NCBI GenBank assembly: GCA_035515235.1
Contig: DATJBS010000019.1
Location: 1 to 64,000, forward strand
Length of the DNA: 64,000 nucleotides
Reading direction: 5' to 3'
From: JAMLHH01 sp035515235
Lineage (GTDB): Bacteria; Bacteroidota; Bacteroidia; Chitinophagales; JADIYW01
Part shown: in pieces, positions 1 through 8,807 of the stretch
Layout: each line of letters opens with the position of its first letter
How positions within the stretch are numbered: the first letter of the stretch is position 1
The notes under the pieces: generated by a model
What the model saw: only the letters and a program-made list of their open reading frames with translations
What the model was told of the DNA's origin: nothing
The model's database searches: none
Made by a program: the position numbers and the translations under genes

Positions 1-93
1 AATCAGCTGTCCGAAAACACACTTTGTAGAAAAATAGTTACTTTTAGTCATCGTTCTAATGTTTTGTAGTAATTACAAAAGTACGATATTTTT

Positions 94-120
94 GAGTAGC
101 CTTAATCGGCTACTCTTTTT
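94..120 (+). terminator. Rho-independent terminator of an upstream off-window gene
   Basis: An 8-bp perfect stem (94-101 with 108-115, arms GAGTAGCC and GGCTACTC) closes a 6-base loop and is followed by five T. The T-tract lies on the plus strand only, so it should end a plus-strand transcript entering from left of the window. Confidence 0.75.
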
Positions 121-174
121 ATTCCGGACAACAATGAATTTTGATAAATGATTAGATATCTTTTTACTGTTTTA

Positions 175-308
175 TTCAGAGATCCTTACATTTATGCTGA
201 GCTAAGTCGAAGTAGGATGACATATTGGAAAATATGATTGGAAACAAACGGTCAACCTCATTTAGGGATATACAAAATACAGTGGTCTGCGGGCCGTGGA
301 CCGTGGGT
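175..308. repeat. Degenerate intergenic repeat-like segment
   Basis: The gene-free stretch 1-315 holds the terminator above and then this segment. Bases 194-218 (core GAGCTAAGTCGAAGTAGGAT) resemble short repeats common between genes of Bacteroidota. Bases 281-306 are locally GC-rich with near-tandem units (GGGCCGTGG, GACCGTGGG), unlike their AT-rich surroundings. I see no reading frame of substance. The repeat reading rests on familiarity, not on a second clear copy in the window. Confidence 0.3.
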
Positions 309-315
309 CAAAAAC

Positions 316-666
316 TCACTTCTTAATCCCTATAAAAAGCTGCTCTTCTCTTTGAGCAAAAATATAATTCGGGATTTTATATTGATTACCATCTTCACTT
401 CGTCCGTTTTTGATATTGAATTTGTAATGATGAGTAGGACAAACGACTGTTCCTCTTTTATTGCATCTTTCAGCAAATGATAAAGGAGTTCCTGCATGAG
501 GGCAACGATCGTTGATACCGAAAAACTGTCCGTCTAAATTCGTTACACAGATTTTCTTTTCATCTAATTCTATTCTTATAAGTTGCTGATTATCTAATGC
601 TAAAATTTTATCTTTTTCAGTATCAGGCAAAAGTGTCCAGTTGTAAATAGGATCTAAATCTTCCAT
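316..666 (-). CDS. Rieske 2Fe-2S domain protein
   Basis: This 116-residue protein is essentially one Rieske domain. The cluster ligands are visible as C55-P-H57 and C76-P-T-H79 separated by 18 residues, as in ferredoxin-type Rieske proteins. There is no signal peptide or membrane segment, so it should be a cytoplasmic electron carrier or the ferredoxin part of an oxygenase. It starts 2 bases after gldG ends and is the last gene of the gldA-gldF-gldG operon, so it is co-transcribed with gliding genes. No oxygenase or reductase partner lies nearby, and its redox partner cannot be named. Confidence 0.85.
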   Translation of the reverse strand: MEDLDPIYNWTLLPDTEKDKILALDNQQLIRIELDEKKICVTNLDGQFFGINDRCPHAGTPLSFAERCNKRGTVVCPTHHYKFNIKNGRSEDGNQYKIPNYIFAQREEQLFIGIKK

Positions 667-668
667 GT

Positions 669-2378
669 TTATTGAGCGAATTTTTTACGGCGTCTTCTAT
701 TAAACATCCAACCGAAAATTAATAATAAAGGAATCGGAACACCTACTGCAATGAACTGCCAAAGACTCTTTTGATCTTGAACTTTTGCTTTATCTAAAAC
801 ACGCATGGAAATATCTCTATTTCTTGCAGCGATTAATCCCGATTGATCTACTAAGTATTCTACTGCATTGAGTAAAAAATCTTTGTTTGCGTAGGTTTCT
901 CTTGTGATTCTATAATACCCCAAAGGCAAAGGTCTTCCATTTGGATCGACTTCATTAATGATAATATCTCCATCGCCTACAACAATCATCTTAGCAGCTT
1001 CTGTTGCAGTCGATAAAATAGTTGCTCTTTCTTTTTGCATAACTTCTCTGAAAGATTTCTGAATTCTATTTCCGTAATGCGAAGTAAACTTTCCCTCTAG
1101 CAAAACTGCCATTGGAATATCTTTTTGACTAAATAAAGCAGGCTGAGGTTTTTGCCTTGCTCCTTCCAAAGAAATTTGAAAAGGGATGTTTTGCTTTCTT
1201 GAATATTGAGAAGAAGATAATAAAACAGTTTTTTGAATACCTGGAGATTTGATGGTATCAATAGAAGAAGGGAATTTCATCAGAACCGGATCTAAGTTTT
1301 TCACGATTGGAATATTCTGATCACCACGTACCATCGGGTAAAACACCCAAGGATATAATTTAGGAGTGGGATTGCCTGCAATTTCCTCTACTATTGGAAC
1401 AGGTGCACAGTATAAGTCCAAAACCAAATCATCATTCACTCTAGCTCCGTATCTAAATAATAAATCGTCTAAATTATTTTCTCTTGCAATACTGAAAATA
1501 GAAGGTGCTATTTTAAAGCTATCCATATCCGCAATCACTTGATCCATCAGCCACAAGATTTTACCTCCACGGAGTACATATTGATCCAATAAAAACTTAT
1601 CCTCTTCGCTATATGGTTGAGTTGGTTTTGCGATGATTAAAACATCGGTTTTGTTATCTAAAATCGGATCGATACCCAATACTAATTTCTTGACTTGGAA
1701 ATTTTGTTTGGACAATGTTTCTACAAAATCACTGACCTGGTAAATATCTGCTTCTCCATGACCTTGAACAAATGCCACAGAAGGCACATGATCTTGCTGA
1801 AGTTTATCTATAACGTTGACAATTTTATATTCTAAGAAATTCAAAGAGTTTTCTAAAGCTCCTTGTGCGCCAAAAATCATCTGATTCTCTAAAATGGTCA
1901 TGCCCAATTCTTTATTTCCAGAAGTGAAAATTGCTCCCGGATAAATTAGTTTTTCTGCATATCCTGATTCTGAATTGACTTCAAGATTGACTGGAAGTAC
2001 TCCTTTTGAAATAAGATTTTTTTGAAGTTTTTCTTTTGCCTTGACGTCTTTAATGAAGTTAACATCTATAAATTCATACGTCAATTTTCCTTCAGAAACC
2101 CTTCTCATATCTTGCAAAAGATCTCTAGTGTGATTTCGAATGTTTTTAATTCCAACAGGTAAATCTTCGCCTTCTAAATAAACTTTTATTTGAACATCTT
2201 CTTTTAGATTTTTAAGCAAAGAAATGGAAGCATCTGTTAAAGTGAATCTTTTCTCTGCTGTCAAATCCCATCTAAAATTGAATTTTTGAGAAAGGAAAAT
2301 AATGCCCACTAAGACTACGATTCCTATTGTTAGTGCTTTGATGGAAGACCACCATTTGTTATGAGTTGGCTTAGACAT
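669..2378 (-). CDS. gldG: Gliding-motility ABC transporter component GldG
   Basis: The 569-residue protein has one N-terminal membrane segment (about residues 13-31), a long periplasmic part of the ABC-type uncharacterised family, and one C-terminal membrane segment (about 543-559) followed by a basic tail (RRRRKK). This layout and length fit GldG, the accessory subunit that works with GldF and GldA in Bacteroidota. It follows gldF by 3 bases and precedes the Rieske gene by 2. In Flavobacterium johnsoniae the Gld ABC proteins were linked to gliding, but many non-gliding relatives also carry them, so motility is not proven here. Confidence 0.88.
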   Translation of the reverse strand: MSKPTHNKWWSSIKALTIGIVVLVGIIFLSQKFNFRWDLTAEKRFTLTDASISLLKNLKEDVQIKVYLEGEDLPVGIKNIRNHTRDLLQDMRRVSEGKLTYEFIDVNFIKDVKAKEKLQKNLISKGVLPVNLEVNSESGYAEKLIYPGAIFTSGNKELGMTILENQMIFGAQGALENSLNFLEYKIVNVIDKLQQDHVPSVAFVQGHGEADIYQVSDFVETLSKQNFQVKKLVLGIDPILDNKTDVLIIAKPTQPYSEEDKFLLDQYVLRGGKILWLMDQVIADMDSFKIAPSIFSIARENNLDDLLFRYGARVNDDLVLDLYCAPVPIVEEIAGNPTPKLYPWVFYPMVRGDQNIPIVKNLDPVLMKFPSSIDTIKSPGIQKTVLLSSSQYSRKQNIPFQISLEGARQKPQPALFSQKDIPMAVLLEGKFTSHYGNRIQKSFREVMQKERATILSTATEAAKMIVVGDGDIIINEVDPNGRPLPLGYYRITRETYANKDFLLNAVEYLVDQSGLIAARNRDISMRVLDKAKVQDQKSLWQFIAVGVPIPLLLIFGWMFNRRRRKKFAQ

Positions 2379-2381
2379 CGA

Positions 2382-3110
2382 TTACCACTTTTTGCTTTCT
2401 AAAGTAAATTTGCTAATCATCAAAAAACCTGCAGTTACACTCAAAAAATAAACGACGTCACCTGAATCTATGACTCCTCGACTAATCGCATCATAATGTA
2501 TTCCCGCGCCCAAAGAAAGAATCCAATAACTGATTTGTCCTGAGAAAAACTCTAAGGAACTGATTCTTAAAAATGCGTCATAAATCAAATAACAGATAAA
2601 TACGCCGAGCAAAAATGCTACAATTTGATTGGATGAAAGTATGGAAGACCATGTCCCAGCTGCACAAAATAAAATGCCCAATAAAATCAATCCAATATAA
2701 GAACCCCAAGTTGCGCCAGTATCAATTCCCGCTCCGTCTAAATCTAGAGAAGCGACTGCCAAAAAGTAAATCAAAGTAGGTAATAAAGTCACCAACAATA
2801 AAGTGCAAGTCGCTAAAAATTTTCCTAATAAAATCTGAGTTTCGGATAAAGGTTTGGTCGCCAACATTTCATATGTTCCCGTTTGTAATTCTTCCGAAAA
2901 ACTCCTCATTGTAATCGCAGGAACCATAAGCACTAAAATCCAAGGCGCTAATGAAAAGAATACATCCAAAGTAGCATAGCCGCTATCAATGACATTTCCT
3001 TCAAAGACGAAAACATTTAAGCCCATCACTAACAAAAACACACTGATCGCGACATAGCCAGTCAGCGAGCTGAAAAATTGTGATAAATCTTTTTTATAGA
3101 TACTCCACAT
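2382..3110 (-). CDS. gldF: Gliding-motility ABC transporter permease GldF
   Basis: This 242-residue integral membrane protein has about six hydrophobic segments and the ABC-2 permease pattern. The stretch MRSFSEELQTGTYEMLATKP (about residues 68-87) is the coupling region typical of GldF and NosY-like permeases. It lies 3 bases downstream of gldA and 3 upstream of gldG, giving ATPase, permease and accessory subunit in one transcript. The transported substrate is unknown for the family. Confidence 0.9.
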   Translation of the reverse strand: MWSIYKKDLSQFFSSLTGYVAISVFLLVMGLNVFVFEGNVIDSGYATLDVFFSLAPWILVLMVPAITMRSFSEELQTGTYEMLATKPLSETQILLGKFLATCTLLLVTLLPTLIYFLAVASLDLDGAGIDTGATWGSYIGLILLGILFCAAGTWSSILSSNQIVAFLLGVFICYLIYDAFLRISSLEFFSGQISYWILSLGAGIHYDAISRGVIDSGDVVYFLSVTAGFLMISKFTLESKKW

Positions 3111-3113
3111 ATT

Positions 3114-4028
3114 TTAGGAATTAGAATGAGTGAGTGATTTGAATACTTCTTCTAAATCTGCACCGACATCTTGAAGTTGTAAAATCGGATTGGAGGTTTG
3201 AACCGCCATATTAAAGACTGCTTTTTTAAGCAATAAATCTTCATGACCGTGGATTTGATAAACTTGATTGCCTTCTTCTACGACAGAGGTGATCTCTTCC
3301 AATTGACTGAAAATTCCTAATGAAATCGGTTTTTCAAATCTCACTTTAATACTACATGCTCCAGATAATTGTTGTGATAATCCTTGAACGGTATTGTCTG
3401 CAACAATTTTTCCTTTTTGTATAATCATCACTCGACTACAGACCGCTTGAACTTCTTGCATGATATGAGTAGAGAAAATGATTGTTTTGGTTTTACCCAA
3501 TTCTTGAATCATTTTTCGGATTTCTCCCAACTGATTAGGATCTAAACCACTTGTAGGTTCGTCCAAAATCAATATTTTAGGATCGTGAATCAATGCTTGC
3601 GCAATGCCTACTCTTTGTTTGTAACCTTTAGAAAGTTGCCGGATAAGTTTGTTTTGCTCTAAGCCCAATCCCGTCATTTCGATGACCTGATTTATTGCTT
3701 GAGGAATATTTTGAAGCTGATATACGCCAGCAATAAAATGAAGATATTCTTTGACATACATTTCCTGATACAAAGGATTGTTTTCGGGTAAATAACCGAT
3801 GAGTTTTCTTCCTTCGATAGGATTTTTCTGCATGTCAATACCATTCACAAAAATCTGACCTTCCGTCATTGGCAGAAATCCAGTGATCATTTTCATGGTG
3901 GTGGATTTGCCTGCACCATTAGGTCCCAAAAAACCAAGAATCTCACCTTCTTTGACTTCGAAAGAGATATTATCTACAGCTTTTTGCTCACCATATTCCT
4001 TTGTGACTTGCTGAATATTTACAGACAT
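3114..4028 (-). CDS. gldA: Gliding-motility ABC transporter ATPase GldA
   Basis: The 304-residue ATP-binding subunit shows a Walker A motif GPNGAGKST (residues 35-43), the ABC signature LSKGYKQR (132-139), Walker B ILILDEP (152-158), and a C-terminal extension after about residue 215 as in GldA. It is the first gene of the four-gene minus-strand operon. In the best-studied gliding bacterium gldA is unlinked from gldFG, whereas here all three are contiguous. The upstream 4029-4341 region is shared with the divergent fic gene. I saw no clean TAnnTTTG box for gldA. Confidence 0.9.
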   Translation of the reverse strand: MSVNIQQVTKEYGEQKAVDNISFEVKEGEILGFLGPNGAGKSTTMKMITGFLPMTEGQIFVNGIDMQKNPIEGRKLIGYLPENNPLYQEMYVKEYLHFIAGVYQLQNIPQAINQVIEMTGLGLEQNKLIRQLSKGYKQRVGIAQALIHDPKILILDEPTSGLDPNQLGEIRKMIQELGKTKTIIFSTHIMQEVQAVCSRVMIIQKGKIVADNTVQGLSQQLSGACSIKVRFEKPISLGIFSQLEEITSVVEEGNQVYQIHGHEDLLLKKAVFNMAVQTSNPILQLQDVGADLEEVFKSLTHSNS

Positions 4029-4208
4029 GATGCTAAATTAAACAAAAAGATAAGGATGGATAATAAAGATTGGAGAACAGAGAAATTGTTGTGGTTAATA
4101 ATTGTTACACCGATTGAAGGTGAAAAGCTGACACAAAATTTTCGATGTGTTTTTTATGAAAAAAAAGAGATTTTTAGATAGTTTAGTTTTTCGGATTCAT
4201 ATTCTTAA

Positions 4209-4310
4209 CCATCGGAATTACCATCGGAATACAAGTTGATTTTATAAGTCATAACTAATTGATAATTAATTAATTTTATTCTTTTTAATCATCGGAATGA
4301 CCATCGGAAT
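4209..4310 (+). repeat. Two pairs of a CATCGGAAT direct repeat upstream of fic
   Basis: The nonamer CATCGGAAT occurs at 4210-4218, 4222-4230, 4290-4298 and 4302-4310. Within each pair the period is exactly 12 bases, and the two pairs are exactly 80 bases apart. The downstream pair ends 18 bases before the TATCTTTG box of the fic promoter, so it covers the position where a -33 box would sit. Direct repeats at about one helical turn suggest binding sites for a protein, perhaps the Fic protein through its own C-terminal winged helix. That last link is inference. The rest of the 313-base gap (4029-4341) shows nothing else. Confidence 0.7.
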
Positions 4311-4328
4311 TAATAGGATAAAATGTTT

Positions 4329-4336
4329 TATCTTTG
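4329..4336 (+). promoter_or_regulatory. -7 box of fic promoter
   Basis: TATCTTTG matches the Bacteroidota TAnnTTTG consensus. It lies 5 bases before the ATG at 4342. No TTTG is present 17-23 bases upstream, where the CATCGGAAT repeat sits instead. Confidence 0.5.
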
Positions 4337-4341
4337 TTAGT

Positions 4342-5580
4342 ATGAGGGATGATAACGCTCTGTACATGGATGTAGAATCTATGGAGCCAATGATGCCTGA
4401 AGATACTTCTGGTAAATTAGAAAAAATTGCTACCGAAATTATTCATAAAGCTGGACGACTGTCTGGAGCGTTGCATCCTATTACAAGTCATGCGATTGCA
4501 GAATTTCTTCGCCCAATGAATAGTTACTATTCTAACTTGATTGAAGGTCATGATACACACCCAATAGATATTGACAGAGCATTAAAAAATGACTTTTCAA
4601 AGGATAGTAAAATGCGAAATCTTCAATTAGAAGCTCGAGCACACATTATGCTGTTTGAAGAAATTCAAAATAATATGCATTCAAGTCCTTCTTTTATTGC
4701 TCTTTCTTCAGAATACATCAAAAACATACACAAGGGATTTTATGAACATCTACCTGATGAGTTTAAAGAGGTATTAGATAGGGATGGAAAAACTCGTCAT
4801 GTAATTTCTGGAGAATTTAGAACGGATGAAGTAGAAGTAGGAAGACATATTGCTCCATATTCTGGCTCGTTGGACTCCATGATGAATCGATTTGAAAACT
4901 TTTACAATCCAGTAAATAACAACAACAAGAGTAAAATAAAACGCATTATACAAATTGCGGCTTCACATCATAGATTAGTTTGGATACATCCCTTTTTAGA
5001 TGGAAATGGTAGAGTCGTAAGATTACTATCAGATGCATGTTTTATGTATGAAGACATAGATGCTGATGGATTATGGTCGATTTCTCGTGGTTTAGCTCGA
5101 TTTAATACTGAATATAAAGCTCGATTGGCAAATGCAGATATGCGAAGGTTGGGTGATTATGATGGGCGAGGAAACCTGTCTAACAAAATGCTTATAGAGT
5201 TTTGCGAGTTCTTTTTAAAGATTGTGATTGACCAAATCGACTACATGTATTCTATATTGGATTTAGACCATATGCTTCAAAGAATAGAACGATTTACTGA
5301 TTTGATGGTATCCAAAGATATTTTGCGAATAGAGGCTAAATTTATTCTTACTGATGTGTTTTTAAAAGGAAAAATCACAAAATCAGATGCCATGCGCATC
5401 ACTAACTTATCAGATAAAACGCTCAAGAACTTGACAGATAAGTTAATTGAGCTAGAATTGCTTGAAGCTAAAAAAGAAGGCATTCAAATATATTATTATG
5501 TAAAATACCCTATGAAATTTTCACCTTATTTGTTTACAGGACTATATCCTAAGGACAAAGAATTACAAATGCTACAATAG
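4342..5580 (+). CDS. Class II Fic-domain protein (probable AMP transferase) with C-terminal winged helix
   Basis: Fic enzymes move AMP (or another nucleotide part) onto target proteins. The Fic motif HPFLDGNGRVVR starts at H216 (base 4987) and is intact. An inhibitory helix motif SNLIEG (S64-G69; Glu codon at 4543) lies N-terminal, which marks a class II, self-inhibited Fic protein. The last 80 or so residues look like a winged helix-turn-helix. The open frame extends up to 4297, but that part overlaps the repeats and the TATCTTTG box, so the start is 4342 (leaderless, 412 aa) or the ATG at 4366 (404 aa). It is convergent with trmB, one base between stops. There is no adjacent antitoxin gene, consistent with self-inhibition in cis. 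Confidence 0.88.
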   Translation: MRDDNALYMDVESMEPMMPEDTSGKLEKIATEIIHKAGRLSGALHPITSHAIAEFLRPMNSYYSNLIEGHDTHPIDIDRALKNDFSKDSKMRNLQLEARAHIMLFEEIQNNMHSSPSFIALSSEYIKNIHKGFYEHLPDEFKEVLDRDGKTRHVISGEFRTDEVEVGRHIAPYSGSLDSMMNRFENFYNPVNNNNKSKIKRIIQIAASHHRLVWIHPFLDGNGRVVRLLSDACFMYEDIDADGLWSISRGLARFNTEYKARLANADMRRLGDYDGRGNLSNKMLIEFCEFFLKIVIDQIDYMYSILDLDHMLQRIERFTDLMVSKDILRIEAKFILTDVFLKGKITKSDAMRITNLSDKTLKNLTDKLIELELLEAKKEGIQIYYYVKYPMKFSPYLFTGLYPKDKELQMLQ

Positions 5581-5581
5581 A

Positions 5582-6238
5582 TTAGCCTTCCTGATCTATC
5601 CTAAAACTGATAAAGTGAATCGTCCTATTGTCTTTTAGATGCAAGCCTTCGTAATAAGTTTGAATTCCAAAAAGTTCAGATTCTTGTTTGCCCATCGCAT
5701 AGACATCCGCATAATCTTTCTCGACCTGTAAGTTCTGCTCTGCAATCACTTCTTTAGTGAAAGCATATAATTGTGGAGAATCTGTTTTGAGATTAACCAG
5801 TCCATTAGGTTTTAAAAACTTTCTATAAACCTCCAAAAACTTAGGAGAAGTCAATCTTTTCTTAGCTTGACCTTCTCTCAAAAAAGGATCTGGAAAAGTA
5901 ATCCATATTTCATCTATTTCACCTGGCTCAAAATATTCGTCTAAATGATCGATTTGTACACGAATGAAAGCTACATTTTTCAGTTCTGCTTTGGTAGCAA
6001 GATTGGCTGCAGTATATAGACGATGTCCTTTGATATCTACTCCTAAGAAATTTTTATCAGGAAATACTTTTGCTAAACCACGAGCATAATCTCCTTTGCC
6101 ACAAGCTAATTCTAAGACTAAAGGATGATCATTTTTAAAATGATTTTTTGACCAAGCTCCTTTATTTGAAGGATCTAGCTCAAAGATATTTTCCATCGTT
6201 GCTATTGCAGCAAACTTTTCTAATTTAGGTCTTCCCAT
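5582..6238 (-). CDS. trmB: tRNA (guanine-N7)-methyltransferase
   Basis: The enzyme methylates G46 of tRNA using S-adenosylmethionine. The SAM-binding motif ELACGKGDYARGLA lies near residue 42, and the TrmB signature ITFPDPFLREGQAKKR follows near residue 110. The open frame can start at a TTG at 6259, but that codon overlaps a TATCTTTG promoter box, and the ATG at 6238 gives the expected MGRPKLEKF start and 218 residues. Its stop is one base from the stop of the convergent fic gene. Confidence 0.92.
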   Translation of the reverse strand: MGRPKLEKFAAIATMENIFELDPSNKGAWSKNHFKNDHPLVLELACGKGDYARGLAKVFPDKNFLGVDIKGHRLYTAANLATKAELKNVAFIRVQIDHLDEYFEPGEIDEIWITFPDPFLREGQAKKRLTSPKFLEVYRKFLKPNGLVNLKTDSPQLYAFTKEVIAEQNLQVEKDYADVYAMGKQESELFGIQTYYEGLHLKDNRTIHFISFRIDQEG

Positions 6239-6256
6239 TTTTAATAAAATCGTTGG

Positions 6257-6291
6257 CAAAGATAAACAAAGGAAATTGAGTTGGGGGCAAA
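6257..6291 (-). promoter_or_regulatory. trmB promoter
   Basis: Read on the minus strand, TTTG (6291-6288) is followed after 23 bases by TATCTTTG (6264-6257). The box ends 18 bases before the chosen ATG at 6238 and rules out the longer TTG-initiated frame. Confidence 0.5.
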
Positions 6292-6363
6292 GGATTTGAA
6301 GAAATACTGTTTGTGAAACCTAAGTTTATTTACTTTGGAATCAATGTATAATATCTGAAAATA

Positions 6364-7545
6364 TTATTTGCTTCGTATAATCTTTGTTCTATTCGGTTCT
6401 AAAGCTCCCATTTCAAAATATTCAATTAAGAAATCTCCTGAGTCAAAAACCATTAATAAATCACAATTTTTATCTGAATCAATTGCTGTAAAGTATTGAG
6501 ATTTAGTGGTTTCGTTATACACTGACATGGTCCAATTTTTTACTGTGAATGGTTGCATGAAAAAATCCTTTGTTCCTAATGAAGTGATTTTGATTTTCAG
6601 CTTTGTTCCTTGATGTAGATTTGCCGCTAAACTAAACTCTGCATCACCATAAATTAGTTCATTTAAATCAAGAATATTTTTACCATTTTCACCAAGTGAA
6701 GGATATTCAATGAGGGATGCTGTAATATCGAAAGTGCTATTTTCAATAAATGCATTGATATATTTTTCAAAGTCTGGCACTTCTGCATTTACTCCTAAAT
6801 CCGAAAATCTCTTTTCTAAATTTTCTCTTATTGAATTTAAATTGAGATATACTGTATGATTAATCAATTCAGAACCAAGTGTCTTGTTATCTAATATGCC
6901 ATCTTCTCTAATGTCTGTACTGATATTAGAAAGCAATTCTGTTAATTCTCCTTCTGAACGATAACCTTGTAAAATCAATGAGATCGCTAAAAGCTTTCCA
7001 TTATCATCTCCTTTTTTAGCGATGTCCAAAGTTTCAGAAGTTGTTTCTGTAGCTTCATTGATACTAAATATTTTTATGATTTCTGATAGTGCTTGTTTTT
7101 TTGCATCCTGAAAATCAATTCCCTCAGATATTAAATACTCAATTCTTGCTTTTTCTAAATGCGTTAAAAGATTAATATTTACCGAGGATTTATTAGAAAC
7201 GTCAGAAAGCGCATATAGAGTGATTTGAGATTTTGATTGCTCACCTGAAATTTCATTAAAATAAAACCCATCAGCTCTTAGACTTACATAATTTGATTTC
7301 AACTCAACATTCCCAAAATTAAAACTTCCTTTATTATCTACAACTTGGGTATTATATACTTTACCCGTTTGTGATAAATTTGTATTTAGTTCATTGATTG
7401 AAATGCTTGTTCCATTTATAAATGGTCCTTTTTGAACGTATCCGCTAATGTTTTCTTTTGTAAGTATGCTAGTAGATTGATTTTCTTTCTTACAGCTAAA
7501 TAAGATGAAAACGGCAATAAGTAAAGTGACAAAATATTTATTCAT
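6364..7545 (-). CDS. Predicted lipoprotein of unknown function
   Basis: This 393-residue protein has a lipoprotein signal peptide with the lipobox LFSC (Cys 18) followed by KKEN, so it is expected to be lipid-anchored. After the signal comes a stretch like surface adhesion or carboxypeptidase-regulatory folds (SGYVQKGPFINGT, residues 34-46). A helical middle follows (about 130-270), then a beta-rich C-terminus. Similar N-termini occur in Bacteroidota lipoproteins, but I know of no defined function. It is monocistronic, with repeat structure in its 5' region (7642-7716). Confidence 0.8.
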   Translation of the reverse strand: MNKYFVTLLIAVFILFSCKKENQSTSILTKENISGYVQKGPFINGTSISINELNTNLSQTGKVYNTQVVDNKGSFNFGNVELKSNYVSLRADGFYFNEISGEQSKSQITLYALSDVSNKSSVNINLLTHLEKARIEYLISEGIDFQDAKKQALSEIIKIFSINEATETTSETLDIAKKGDDNGKLLAISLILQGYRSEGELTELLSNISTDIREDGILDNKTLGSELINHTVYLNLNSIRENLEKRFSDLGVNAEVPDFEKYINAFIENSTFDITASLIEYPSLGENGKNILDLNELIYGDAEFSLAANLHQGTKLKIKITSLGTKDFFMQPFTVKNWTMSVYNETTKSQYFTAIDSDKNCDLLMVFDSGDFLIEYFEMGALEPNRTKIIRSK

Positions 7546-7641
7546 AACTTTAGTTTTATAAAATCAAAAATTGACTTTAATATTAATCTTTGAAAATACT
7601 AACAAATAATCATACTAAGGCGGTATTGTTTTTACATTTTA

Positions 7642-7716
7642 CTATTTAAGAATTACCCAAAAAACTTAAATAGCAATCTTTCTAAATAAAATTATCAGGC
7701 AAAAACTTAAATAGCA
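7642..7716. repeat. Inverted repeat plus 16-bp direct repeat
   Basis: CTATTTAAG at 7642-7650 is the exact reverse complement of CTTAAATAG at 7665-7673 (14-base loop). The right arm belongs to a 16-base direct repeat AAAAACTTAAATAGCA at 7660-7675 and 7701-7716 (period 41). The element lies about 100-170 bases upstream of the lipoprotein start and just past the end of the radical SAM gene, so it could be an operator or part of transcript termination. Confidence 0.55.
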
Positions 7717-7763
7717 GAAGGATTTATTTAACTCTGAATAACTTTTAATGAATTTAAGGTTAC

Positions 7764-8798
7764 CTAAAAATCATACTTCATATTGACTTCACAGCCTTCA
7801 CTACAGTTTTTGCAGATGTCAATTTCTTTTCTGGAACGCACTAATTTAGTACGGAAATCATGATAGGCAGGACCTCGCCATATATCGCGGAAACTTGTAT
7901 TTTTTAAGTCGCCGAGCTTGTATTTGGCGTCTTTATCGAAGCAGCATGGAACAATATTTCCATCCCAAGTCACTACACAAGAGTGCCAAAGTTTCCAACA
8001 GCTATTCTCTAAAACATTTTTAATCGCATAAGTGCCATCTTCTAGTTTTTTATACCTAGAATATTTTTCATTTACAGGAATCAATGGATTCCCATGCTCA
8101 TAATCATAGACCTGAGCAGTTTTTAAAATCACTTCATCCACACCAATCTCTCTTGCTAAATCTTTAACATCTTCTACTTGATGCTCATTCGGTCTGACAA
8201 CCAAAAATTGAAAAATAATATATGGTGTTGGGCTATTGAGTTTCTTTTTCCACTTGACAACATTCTTGGCGCCTTGTATGACTTTGTCTAATTTTCCGCC
8301 GACCCGATATTGTTTGTAGGTTTCTTGACTAGTGCCATCGATAGAAATTATCAGCCGATCTAAACCAGATTCAATCGTTTTTTTGGCCATCGAATCATTT
8401 AGATAATGCGCATTAGTAGAAGTAGCTGTATAGATTTTTTTAGAACGGGCATATTTCACCATTTCTAAAAACTCTTTATGTAAATATGGTTCGCCTTGAA
8501 AGTAAAAGGTCAAATAATTGACGTGTTTATACACTTGATCTATGATGGTACTAAACATCTCTGTTTCAAGCATTCCAGTAGGTCTAGTAAAAGATCGTAA
8601 ACCACTTGGACACTCAGGACATCGGAGATTACAAGAAGTTGTAGGTTCTACCGAAATGGAGAAAGGCATTCCCCACTGAATCGGTTTTTTGGTGGCTTTT
8701 GATAGATGAAAAGATAGATAGACTTTTATCATATTCCATACTCTGCGCAGTGTTAAGGTGCGAAAGAAGTTGATTTGATTTTGCCTTTGTGCTTTCAT
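7764..8798 (-). CDS. Radical SAM/SPASM domain protein
   Basis: The 344-residue protein has the radical SAM motif CNLRCPEC (C56, C60, C63) that binds the SAM-cleaving 4Fe-4S cluster. A cysteine-rich C-terminal SPASM-type region (CVVTWDGNIVPCC near residues 275-287, then CKNCSEGC near 330) should hold auxiliary clusters. Such proteins modify peptides, cofactors or carbohydrates. It starts 9 bases after pheS ends on the same strand, so it is probably co-transcribed with it. No candidate peptide substrate gene lies next to it and the reaction cannot be named. Confidence 0.85.
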   Translation of the reverse strand: MKAQRQNQINFFRTLTLRRVWNMIKVYLSFHLSKATKKPIQWGMPFSISVEPTTSCNLRCPECPSGLRSFTRPTGMLETEMFSTIIDQVYKHVNYLTFYFQGEPYLHKEFLEMVKYARSKKIYTATSTNAHYLNDSMAKKTIESGLDRLIISIDGTSQETYKQYRVGGKLDKVIQGAKNVVKWKKKLNSPTPYIIFQFLVVRPNEHQVEDVKDLAREIGVDEVILKTAQVYDYEHGNPLIPVNEKYSRYKKLEDGTYAIKNVLENSCWKLWHSCVVTWDGNIVPCCFDKDAKYKLGDLKNTSFRDIWRGPAYHDFRTKLVRSRKEIDICKNCSEGCEVNMKYDF

Positions 8799-8807
8799 CT
8801 AATGGTT

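Noticed and set aside
63..94. TTTG, 20 bases, TATTTTTG on the plus strand
   Set aside because: It fits the promoter consensus but runs into the terminator stem at 94-120, with no gene or clear RNA downstream, so chance in AT-rich DNA is more likely.
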